Assembly (NCBI GenBank): GCA_002070415.1
Contig: MWDF01000001.1
Location: 1 to 64,000 of the forward strand
Source: Firmicutes bacterium ADurb.Bin153
GTDB lineage: Bacteria > Bacillota > DTU025 > MWDF01
Reading direction: 5' to 3'
Length of the DNA stretch: 64,000 nucleotides
A program made the translations under genes and the position numbers. The notes under the pieces are model-generated. The model was not told the DNA's origin. It did not search any database and saw only the letters and a list, made by a program, of their open reading frames with translations. Numbering within the stretch: position 1 is the stretch's first letter; each line of letters begins with the position of its first letter. This document shows, in pieces, positions 38,095 through 44,989 of this stretch.

Positions 38095-39396
38095 CTACAC
38101 CCCGATCCCGGTGCCCTCGGAGTATTCGAACTCATAGTCGAGCACCCTTACTAAGTCGCCTTCCTTGATATCCATTTCCCTGAGCCTTCCGATGATGCCT
38201 GACTTTATGAGCATGCCGTACATCCTCTTCAGGGCGTCCGGATTGTTTATGTCCGTACGCAGGATGAGCCTTTCCACGCCTTCGCCGGATAGCACGAACG
38301 CGCCTGCGTAATGGGTAATCCTGGCGTCCCTGAGCCTTTCGCCCCTGAGCACGTAGACCTTCTCTCCGCCTTCTGCGGTCTCGATCGCCGCCAGCTCCCT
38401 TAGCCTGCGCTCCTCCTGGGCGAGCAGCCTCGCCACCGCACCCATCAGCACGCCGATCCCTTTGGTAGTCGCGGCGGAGATCAGATAGACCTCGGTGCCC
38501 GATGCTTCTTTCAGCCTCTCCAATACGCTCTTGTCTTCGATCAGGTCCGCCTTGTTGGCGGCGACGATGAAGGGCTTCTTGAGCATCGCCTCGTCGAACA
38601 GGCCGAGCTCTTTTCTCACCTTATGGAAATCGTCCACGGGGTCTCTTCCCTCGGTACCCGCGGCGTCGACCACATGTACTAGGACCTTTGTCCTTTGCAC
38701 GTGCCTCAGGAACTCATGGCCGAGCCCGGCGCCTGAAGAAGCGCCTTCTATGAGCCCCGGGATGTCGGCAATGACGAAGCTGTCGTCACCGTTCTCGACG
38801 ACTCCCAGCACAGGCGACAATGTTGTGAACGGATAGTTCGCTATCTTCGGCTTTGCGGCGGTTACGACGGATATAAGGGTGGATTTGCCCGCATTCGGAT
38901 ATCCTACGAGACCTACGTCGGCAAGTAGCTTAAGCTCCACTCTGAGCGCCTTCTCCTGCCCGGGAAGCCCGTTCTCCGCATATCTGGGCGCTTGCCTGAT
39001 GGGCGTGGCGAAATGGGAGTTGCCCCTCCCGCCGGGGCCTCCTTTGGCGAGCACGACCTGTACGTCCTCGTCTACGAGGTCCGCCACCAGATCTCCCGTG
39101 TTATCGTCGAATATCATCGTCCCTTGCGGGAACTTCAGGATCAGGTCCTCGGCGCTTTTGCCGCTCCTGTTCCATGCTTCTCCGTCGGCTCCGTTATCTG
39201 CCTTTATGACCGTCTTGTACCTGTAGTCGGCCAATGTCCTCAGCGAAGGGTCCACCATAGCGATGATGTCACCGCCGCGCCCTCCGTCACCGCCGTTGGG
39301 ACCGCCCCTCGGTACGAACTTCTCCCTGCGGAAGCTCACGATCCCATTCCCGCCTTTACCTGCAAAGACCTTTATCTTAGCGTTATCAACGAACAT
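38095..39396 (-). CDS. obgE: GTPase Obg (CgtA)
   Basis: Obg is a large-subunit assembly and stress GTPase. The Gly-rich Obg fold opens FVDNAKIKVFAGKGGNGIVS. The G domain follows (GYPNAGKSTLIS, DIPGLIEGAS, NKADLIE), and a C-terminal OCT domain covers roughly 355-433. It has 433 residues. rplU and rpmA, usually just upstream, are absent; a CPBP protease gene lies there instead. Confidence 0.96.
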   Translation of the reverse strand: MFVDNAKIKVFAGKGGNGIVSFRREKFVPRGGPNGGDGGRGGDIIAMVDPSLRTLADYRYKTVIKADNGADGEAWNRSGKSAEDLILKFPQGTMIFDDNTGDLVADLVDEDVQVVLAKGGPGGRGNSHFATPIRQAPRYAENGLPGQEKALRVELKLLADVGLVGYPNAGKSTLISVVTAAKPKIANYPFTTLSPVLGVVENGDDSFVIADIPGLIEGASSGAGLGHEFLRHVQRTKVLVHVVDAAGTEGRDPVDDFHKVRKELGLFDEAMLKKPFIVAANKADLIEDKSVLERLKEASGTEVYLISAATTKGIGVLMGAVARLLAQEERRLRELAAIETAEGGEKVYVLRGERLRDARITHYAGAFVLSGEGVERLILRTDINNPDALKRMYGMLIKSGIIGRLREMDIKEGDLVRVLDYEFEYSEGTGIGV

Positions 39397-39457
39397 AAGC
39401 CTGGCAGCACCTCACTTGGAAGACTTTCCTCTTTCCCGATTAGCTATACTATACACT

Positions 39458-40117
39458 TCAATGAGCATCGTAGTATACCTTCCCGGTTCTGCCGTTCGCC
39501 CTCCAGACGGCGCCGGCATTTAATACCCAGTGTACCATAGACGGTGCCGCCACACCCCCGGAAGCAAGATACAGCCTCTGTAGCAGCAGGCCTGAAACAA
39601 ACGGGAACACCGCAGCATAGCATGCAATCTTCCTGCCGTGCCTGAGCATCAGGGCCGGTACGGCATGTACCGCGGCGAACACGACCGCGGTCCTGCTGCC
39701 GAATGCGTCTGACAGCCACGAATAGACGAAATGACGGAACGCTATCTCCTCGAGCAGCGCACCGGCGAAGCAGTAAGGGATTGAGGCCAGCCTGGCAAGT
39801 CCCGTGTCCAGGTTCCTCAGCGAGTACGCTGCGCCGCCGGGGCTTACCCCCTTCAGCTTCCCCCTTCTTTCGAGGGCCAGCGCACCGGACAGGGCCCTCC
39901 CGAGCAAATAGAGTAAGACAGCTGCCAGGATGGCCAAGTATATTCCTGCGGCCCCCGGCAGCTCCAGTACATCGATTTCCCCAGTCGGAGGTATGGCAAA
40001 GAATATCAGGCATATAAGGAGCAGGTCCCCGGCATCAAGCGTTGATGTGCTGTTCGTTGCGGCCCTTATCCATGCCTTGAATTGTACCGATGCAATCGCT
40101 AACGCCCTTGTCGGCAT
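39458..40117 (-). CDS. CPBP-family intramembrane metalloprotease, likely RiPP-associated
   Basis: This 219-residue membrane protein has about six hydrophobic segments and the three CPBP (Abi) motifs: EEIAFR in LLEEIAFRHFVYSW, FAAVH, and HWVLN. Such proteases are relatives of Rce1 and often sit in peptide biosynthetic clusters, where they remove leaders. It overlaps the 3' end of the radical-SAM gene by 83 bases. The start is nevertheless well supported by GGGAGG about 10 bases before ATG 40117, and no other in-frame start exists. It is the last gene of the luxR-peptide-rSAM-CPBP group. Confidence 0.85.
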   Translation of the reverse strand: MPTRALAIASVQFKAWIRAATNSTSTLDAGDLLLICLIFFAIPPTGEIDVLELPGAAGIYLAILAAVLLYLLGRALSGALALERRGKLKGVSPGGAAYSLRNLDTGLARLASIPYCFAGALLEEIAFRHFVYSWLSDAFGSRTAVVFAAVHAVPALMLRHGRKIACYAAVFPFVSGLLLQRLYLASGGVAAPSMVHWVLNAGAVWRANGRTGKVYYDAH

Positions 40118-41351
40118 AGCCTGCTAACCTCCCGAGATTTTCCCCGACGCTTCTTGAATCGTCCCATCCCCATGCGAATGCGCTATATACAAACTTATAG
40201 ATACCGCAGTTGGGATCATGCCCTCCGTTGGCCATGGCTGCGGCCCTGCAGCCGCCTCCGCAAAGGTACCTGACATCGCACGCCTTGCATCCGGCATCGT
40301 TGTCAACGTCGTAATCGGTATCAAATTCCTCCAGAGGTACGTTCCAAAGCAGATGGCAAGGATGCAAACGCATGTCCTGCGTACACGAGACGACTCTCTT
40401 GCCGGCTCCGCATGACGATTTCGATAACATGGGCATGATGTCTTCCAAAACCGCGTCTTCCTTTATCTCTCCCCTTTTAAGGCATGAGGCAAGATGCCTG
40501 AGCATCATCCTCAGCATGCTCTCCCCCCCGCCGTTCTCCGCCGTCTTGCCTCTGCCCACGTTCGTGAGCAGGCTTCCGTGGCAGCCGGTACCCAAGCTGC
40601 CAGCGAACTTCACCATCTCCGAGATGTCCATCCCGCTTTTCGGCGACAGCGTAGGCACTATCTCGACTTCGATGCCCATCTGCGCCGCCTTCTTTGCGGA
40701 ACCTACCGACAATTCGTGGGTGCCGCTACCCCTTATGAAATCGTGCTCGGCCGCATTACAGCTCTCCAGTGAGATTTGCAGCTTCGTGCCGGATGCCAGC
40801 ATTGCCTCGAAAGGTATCCTGTCGGGCATGGTTCCGTTCGTGCACAGGACAGTTTCGATTCCCTTGGTCCTTTCGATTATTGTGTCGAGATCGTCTCTCA
40901 GACACGGTTCGCCCCCGGTGATGTACAACCTGGAAGGTCCCATGGACCTCAATTTTTCGATCGCCTCAAGAACGGTGCCCGTGTCATGCGCCTCTTCCGC
41001 CCGATTCCCCATGTAGCACGACGGACACCCCAGATTGCATCTCCTTGTCACGATCAGGTAGGCCTTACTGAGCCTTTTCGCCTGCCTTGCCCCCTCCTCG
41101 CCCCTTTCTACCAGCATGCCGGTCTCGGCCAGCTCGGCTGCCAACCTGAGCATCCCGACCGCGTCCTTGCCCTCCATACATGCGGCTTCCTTGGCAAGGT
41201 CCAGCCCCCCGTCCCTTCCGAAGAACCCGGCGGCGAAGCCGGACACCCTGCACCAAGAACCGTTGGCAAGGTTATGCATCAGGGCGTCCTCCCCCTTGCG
41301 GACCACCCTGGCGCATCTGGACAAAGTAACTATCCTTTCGGCCTTAGCCAT
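40035..41351 (-). CDS. Radical SAM/SPASM peptide-modifying enzyme with PqqD-like N-terminal domain
   Basis: This is a 438-residue maturase candidate. The N-terminal ~90 residues look like a PqqD/RRE winged helix that would bind a leader peptide. The radical-SAM cluster is C105-x3-C109-x2-C112 (CNLGCPSCYM). The C-terminal SPASM domain has SCGAGKRVVSCTQD, then CKACDVRYLCGGGC and a final Cys, enough for two auxiliary clusters. ATG 41351 with GGGGGG upstream is the start; a GTG at 41396 lies in a hairpin. It lies 54 bases downstream of the 33-residue peptide gene. Confidence 0.88.
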   Translation of the reverse strand: MAKAERIVTLSRCARVVRKGEDALMHNLANGSWCRVSGFAAGFFGRDGGLDLAKEAACMEGKDAVGMLRLAAELAETGMLVERGEEGARQAKRLSKAYLIVTRRCNLGCPSCYMGNRAEEAHDTGTVLEAIEKLRSMGPSRLYITGGEPCLRDDLDTIIERTKGIETVLCTNGTMPDRIPFEAMLASGTKLQISLESCNAAEHDFIRGSGTHELSVGSAKKAAQMGIEVEIVPTLSPKSGMDISEMVKFAGSLGTGCHGSLLTNVGRGKTAENGGGESMLRMMLRHLASCLKRGEIKEDAVLEDIMPMLSKSSCGAGKRVVSCTQDMRLHPCHLLWNVPLEEFDTDYDVDNDAGCKACDVRYLCGGGCRAAAMANGGHDPNCGIYKFVYSAFAWGWDDSRSVGENLGRLAGYADKGVSDCIGTIQGMDKGRNEQHINA

Positions 41352-41370
41352 GAATGCACCCCCCAAATCG

Positions 41371-41396
41371 TTGTGCGGGGCTTCATAGCCCCGCAC
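41371..41396 (-). repeat. Hairpin between the peptide gene and the radical-SAM gene
   Basis: An 11-base perfect inverted repeat (TGTGCGGGGCT with AGCCCCGCACA, 4-base loop) lies just after the peptide stop. No T-run follows. It would leave extra transcripts of the peptide relative to the enzyme by partial termination or 3' protection, as is common for RiPP precursors. Confidence 0.65.
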
Positions 41397-41405
41397 ACGT
41401 CCTGT

Positions 41406-41507
41406 CTAGCCCAGGGTTATCTCGAAGATCCAAAGTGGAAAATGGATACAGTAACCGTCGATCGCAATATCCAGTCTTGCGTACTTCCCTGTGCTTCTCC
41501 TGAACAT
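41406..41507 (-). CDS. Putative 33-residue RiPP precursor peptide
   Basis: This small gene encodes 33 residues, starting with ATG at 41507, with AGGAGGTG eight bases upstream. The N-terminal half is basic (MFRRSTGKYARLD), as a leader might be. The C-terminal half is hydrophobic and aromatic with one Cys: DGYCIHFPLWIFEITLG. It sits directly before a radical-SAM/SPASM gene and a CPBP protease gene, the normal place for a precursor. I do not recognise the family. IDGYC recalls the IDGxC of mycofactocin precursors, and FEIT the ExT of PqqA, but both are too short to rely on. Confidence 0.65.
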   Translation of the reverse strand: MFRRSTGKYARLDIAIDGYCIHFPLWIFEITLG

Positions 41508-41637
41508 CCAGCGCACCTCCTGTCCTTAGTCAAACGCCTTTCCCAGGGAGACATAGCCCGCGAAAGCCTCGTCTGTGCCTATATGCTCGCACACCCCGGG
41601 AGGTGGTTGAACTAGACGGAAGTATGAAAGGCCGGCA

Positions 41638-42114
41638 TCATTCGGAGCATCCTACTATCCCATAGTCCAGTGCCTTCCTTACGGCCGCGCTTCTGCAATT
41701 CACGTTCAGCTTCTGGAATATTGACCTTACGTGCGTCTTGACCGTGTTCACCGAAACGAAGAGGTCATCCGCTATGGCCTTGTTGCTCTTCCCGTCGGAT
41801 AGTTTGTCGAGCACGCATCTTTCCGTCGCCGTAAGCTTCAACGATCCGATGTCGAAATCCATGTCCGACGATCTGCGCATTCTCGGATAGGCCTTGAACA
41901 TCTGGCGGTCCTTCTCGGAGTTGAGGTACAAGAGAATGACTCCCCTGCCGATACTTCCTTCGATAGGCCCCTTCATGGCTGCCTTATAGGAACCTGGGAT
42001 GATTTCGTCCGAAGCATCAGCCGGCATTAATAGAGCTTCCATAACACAGGTTATCGGTTCGTCCTGCTTCTTCGTCTCCGCGTTCTCCACTTTGGGCAGG
42101 TCTTCCTTGTTCAT
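41638..42114 (-). CDS. LuxR-type helix-turn-helix regulator
   Basis: The 158-residue protein has a C-terminal LuxR/FixJ HTH (about 92-152: LTATERCVLDKLSDGKSNKA, VSVNTVKTHVRSIFQKL). The N-terminal ~85 residues are of unknown type, with no receiver Asp. A strong ribosome binding site (AAAGGAGGGG) precedes ATG 42114. It is the first gene of the RiPP locus, with a palindrome at 42247-42262 in its upstream region. The likely role is control of the peptide operon. Confidence 0.85.
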   Translation of the reverse strand: MNKEDLPKVENAETKKQDEPITCVMEALLMPADASDEIIPGSYKAAMKGPIEGSIGRGVILLYLNSEKDRQMFKAYPRMRRSSDMDFDIGSLKLTATERCVLDKLSDGKSNKAIADDLFVSVNTVKTHVRSIFQKLNVNCRSAAVRKALDYGIVGCSE

Positions 42115-42246
42115 GCCGCCCCTCCTTTAAATAATTGATGCTCCAAATGAGCTTCATTATTGCCCGATCTTCCCCTCCGCCATGGCTCACCTGTCATCGA
42201 CACCCTTCTGTCGCTCCGAGTAAAACTTTGAATTACTAACTTATAT

Positions 42247-42262
42247 TTACCAGCAGTGGTAA
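42247..42262. promoter_or_regulatory. Palindromic operator candidate upstream of the LuxR-type gene
   Basis: The perfect inverted repeat TTACCA-N4-TGGTAA lies about 135 bases before the regulator start, immediately before a TATAAG that could be a minus-strand -10. It is a candidate binding site for the LuxR-type protein. Confidence 0.4.
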
Positions 42263-42321
42263 CTTACTTCCATCACCATTTCGGGTTAATTATGTAGGAT
42301 ATATGAGAAATAGGCAGGAAA

Positions 42322-42340
42322 AGCCGGCAAAAAGCCGGCT
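42322..42340 (-). terminator. Terminator after the SCIFF maturase gene
   Basis: The stem AGCCGGC/GCCGGCT with a 5-base loop is followed by TTTT on the minus strand. It separates the SCIFF operon from the LuxR-RiPP operon. Confidence 0.65.
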
Positions 42341-42372
42341 CCTACCAGCGAAATTTTGGAACCATTACCAGT

Positions 42373-43764
42373 TTATAGGTCGGCCTGGAGCCTTAAAGCG
42401 CACTCAAGTCGCTTCTTTGTGATCTCACAAGCTAATTGGTAGGGTTTGAATATGCTCCCGTTTGATGAGAAAGCGTTGGCATGGCAGCCACCGCTGCAGA
42501 AGAACCTGGCCCAGCAATCCTTGCAGCCGCTCTTCGTGTATATGTTCGCGTCCGAGAATTTCCTTACGCATTCCGTATTGTCTATCCCGTTCCAGACGTC
42601 ACCGAGCCTGAACTCCCCCTTGCCTACGAATTGGTGGCAGGGGTATATGTCGCCTTCCGGAGTGACGGCCACGTAATCTGCGCCTGCACCGCAACCGGAC
42701 AGCCTCTTGGCAAGGCAGGGTCCTTTCGCCACGTTCATGTCGAAATGGAAGAAGAGTATGGGCTTCCCCTCACTCCTTCTTTCCAGCATGAAATCGACCA
42801 GCCTGTCGTATTCGGCGAATATCTCAGGAAGATGCGATTCCCTGATTTGCATGGGCGTACCGTCGAAAAGCACAACCGGTTCGAACGATATCCTGTCGAA
42901 CCCCTCCTCCGCCATGAACCTGACGTCCTTTGCGAAGTCCAGGTTCAGTGCGGTATACGTACCTCTTGCGTAATAGTTGTCCCCGCCTCTTGAAGAAACG
43001 AACTTCTTCATGTTCTCCAGCACTTTACCGCTGGTGACGCTGCCGTCGTCGGCCCTCCTCACCCTGTCATGGACCTCGGGCCTTCCGTCCATGCTCAATA
43101 CGGTGGCCATGGCATTGTCGTTCAGGAATCGTGTCGTCTCATGGTCCAGCGTCAGTACGTTGGTCGTAAGCGTGAAATTGATGGACTTGCCGTGCTTGGC
43201 CTCCAGCTCCCTGCCATATGAGACGATTTCCTTTACGGCTCCCATGTTCATCAGCGGCTCTCCGCCGAAGAAGTCCACTTCGAGATGCTTCACGTCCCGG
43301 GACGCCCTGACCAGGAAGTCCAGGCCGGCTTTTCCGACCCTTGCGTCCATGAGCTTCCTCTGCCCTCCGAATCCGCCCTGACCCGCAAAGCAGTATGCGC
43401 ACCTCATGTCGCAGTCATGGGAGATGTGCAGGCAAAGGGCCTTCACTACCCGCTCATGCGTCCAGGTGACCGCGGGATCCGGCGTCTCGGGATCCGTGAG
43501 CGTGCCCTCTTCCAGCATGCGGCCCATCTCGGCCAATGCCTCTACCTCGCCTGCTCCGGAAGGCCGGATTGGAGCGTTTCCTCCCCTATCTGATGCGATG
43601 CTGTCGACCAGACTGCTAGCTTCGCCATCAAGCACGTGAAGGCTGCCGGAGAGCACGTCATAAAGAAAATCCGCCCCTCCGGCCGTAAACCTGTGCCAAT
43701 TCCGCTTCAGGCCTTCGGACGTGGGACGGATGCCAAGGGAACTGATATCGCCTATTTGCGGCAC
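42373..43764 (-). CDS. scfB: SCIFF radical SAM maturase (thioether-forming)
   Basis: SCIFF maturases (CteB type) make Cys-derived thioether links in the six-cysteine peptide. The radical-SAM motif is HISHDCDMRCAYCFAGQGG. Family-specific blocks LEVDFFGGEPLMNMG, YYARGTYTALNLDF, FFHFDMNVAKGPC and VTPEGDIYPCHQFVG are all present, followed by SPASM cysteines CKDCWARFFCSGGC. The N-terminal ~90 residues are a leader-binding type domain. The open frame reaches 43914, but that part overlaps the precursor in another frame. The best starts are GTG 43764 (overlapping the precursor stop by 13 bases) or ATG 43785. Confidence 0.92.
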   Translation of the reverse strand: MPQIGDISSLGIRPTSEGLKRNWHRFTAGGADFLYDVLSGSLHVLDGEASSLVDSIASDRGGNAPIRPSGAGEVEALAEMGRMLEEGTLTDPETPDPAVTWTHERVVKALCLHISHDCDMRCAYCFAGQGGFGGQRKLMDARVGKAGLDFLVRASRDVKHLEVDFFGGEPLMNMGAVKEIVSYGRELEAKHGKSINFTLTTNVLTLDHETTRFLNDNAMATVLSMDGRPEVHDRVRRADDGSVTSGKVLENMKKFVSSRGGDNYYARGTYTALNLDFAKDVRFMAEEGFDRISFEPVVLFDGTPMQIRESHLPEIFAEYDRLVDFMLERRSEGKPILFFHFDMNVAKGPCLAKRLSGCGAGADYVAVTPEGDIYPCHQFVGKGEFRLGDVWNGIDNTECVRKFSDANIYTKSGCKDCWARFFCSGGCHANAFSSNGSIFKPYQLACEITKKRLECALRLQADL

Positions 43765-43901
43765 GCCTGGTTCCCCAGAGTGCATGAAGTCTTGCACGCG
43801 GACTGGCAGGATGTCTGGCACTCCCTGCAGCCTCCGCCTACTGCCTTCGACTTTAGGTCGGAAGCTATGACGGTCTTGAAATGCTTCTTTGCGTTTTCCA
43901 T
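43752..43901 (-). CDS. scfA: SCIFF ribosomal peptide precursor (six cysteines in forty-five residues)
   Basis: This 49-residue peptide has the defining six closely spaced cysteines: CRECQTSCQSACKTSC and then TLGNQACRK at the end. The leader begins MENAKKHFKTVIASDLKS. GGAGGG lies six bases before ATG 43901. The gene overlaps the 5' end of the maturase frame, which is why it is easily missed. SCIFF peptides are nearly universal in Clostridia; their product and role are still poorly known. Confidence 0.95.
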   Translation of the reverse strand: MENAKKHFKTVIASDLKSKAVGGGCRECQTSCQSACKTSCTLGNQACRK

Positions 43902-43948
43902 GTTTTCCCTCCATTCAAGGATCTTGCTTGTTCATTATACAACCAATT

Positions 43949-43975
43949 AGGCGGGCGGTAAAAGGCCGCCCGCCT
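43949..43975 (-). repeat. Hairpin between the M42 peptidase genes and scfA
   Basis: The perfect 10-base stem AGGCGGGCGG/CCGCCCGCCT lies 3' of the third M42 gene and 47 bases before the SCIFF precursor. It has no T-run, so termination may be partial and the peptidase and SCIFF genes may be co-transcribed. Confidence 0.6.
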
Positions 43976-43981
43976 GGGGCG

Positions 43982-44989
43982 TTAAATTTTCGAGAAGTCG
44001 GCGTTCATGAACTCCACGGTCAACTTTATCGCCGCTTCATAGTCGGACATGTCTATCATCTCCGACGGAGTGTGCAGGTTCCTGGTCGGCACGGATATTG
44101 TGCCCGAGGGCACTCCCATCCTCGTGAGCTGGATCGCGGCGGCATCGGTGGAACCGCCGTCCAGCACTTCCATCTGGTAGGGGATCTCGTTCTTCTCCGC
44201 GAGGGATATTAGCAGGTCCTTTATCCCCGGGTGCGCCACCGCGCCCGAATCTTTCGCCTTGATCGCGGCACCTTTCCCGAGTTCCATGTTCATCGGCGGT
44301 CCGTTGGGAGTATCCCCCGCGCCGGTGACGTCAAGAGAAAGGCCGATCTCCGGGTCGATCCCGTACGCCGCCACCCTGGCTCCCCTGAGGCCCAGCTCCT
44401 CTTGCGCGCTGAACACGCAGTAGAGCTCGTTCTTCGGGTTCTTCACCTTTTTCATGGCCTCGATGAGAATCGCACAGCATGCCCTGTCATCGAGCGACTT
44501 CGAGATCACGCGGTCCCCGTTGTCGTAGAAGTACGAAACGTAACCGCAGATGTCTCCAACCTTGACCTTCTTGAGCGCCTCTTCCTTATTCTTCGCGCCG
44601 ATGTCTATGTACATCTTCGAGAAATTCAGCTCGGCAGGGTTATCCAATTTCTCAAGGCCGAAATATCCGATCGTGCCGTTCTCGAACACGACTTTCTGCC
44701 CTACAAGCGTATGAGGCCTGTGGCCGCCGATGTTCGAGAAGCGTATGAACCCCTTCTCGTCTATGTGCATGGCGGCGAACCCGATCTCGTCCATATGGGC
44801 CGAGATCATCACTTTCTTCGTCTTCGACGTAGGTTTCGAGGGGCGCTTCACACAGATGAGGTTCCCTAGGCTGTCGACCCTGAAATCGTCACAGTACTTG
44901 GCTACCTCGCTGCTTATTATGTCCCTGATTTCCTTCTCGGCACCCGACGGTCCGAAGGCTTCCGCAAGCTTCCTGAGGAGCTCCTTCAT
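43982..44989 (-). CDS. M42 family metallo-aminopeptidase (third of a tandem set)
   Basis: This 335-residue co-catalytic zinc aminopeptidase is of the tetrahedral (TET)/FrvX type. Metal and catalytic motifs are SAHMDEIGF, SKSLDDRACCA, AQEELGLRGA, SLDVTGAGD and the C-terminal RNLHTPSEMIDM. The ATG overlaps the stop of the second copy. M42 enzymes degrade short peptides in the cytoplasm. Its place just upstream of scfA is notable but a role in SCIFF processing is only a guess. Confidence 0.92.
   Translation of the reverse strand: MKELLRKLAEAFGPSGAEKEIRDIISSEVAKYCDDFRVDSLGNLICVKRPSKPTSKTKKVMISAHMDEIGFAAMHIDEKGFIRFSNIGGHRPHTLVGQKVVFENGTIGYFGLEKLDNPAELNFSKMYIDIGAKNKEEALKKVKVGDICGYVSYFYDNGDRVISKSLDDRACCAILIEAMKKVKNPKNELYCVFSAQEELGLRGARVAAYGIDPEIGLSLDVTGAGDTPNGPPMNMELGKGAAIKAKDSGAVAHPGIKDLLISLAEKNEIPYQMEVLDGGSTDAAAIQLTRMGVPSGTISVPTRNLHTPSEMIDMSDYEAAIKLTVEFMNADFSKI

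Noticed and set aside
41352-41396. Upstream GTG start of the radical-SAM enzyme
   Set aside because: The 15 extra codons lie in a perfect hairpin and lack a ribosome binding site; ATG 41351 has one.
41417-41554. A 45-residue open frame overlapping the 33-residue RiPP peptide in another frame
   Set aside because: It has no ribosome binding site, while the 33-residue frame has AGGAGGTG at ideal spacing and precursor-like composition.
39458-42114. Assignment of the LuxR/33-residue locus as mycofactocin or PQQ
   Set aside because: None of the partner genes (mftB-F or pqqB/C/F) is present, and the peptide motifs shared are only three to five residues.
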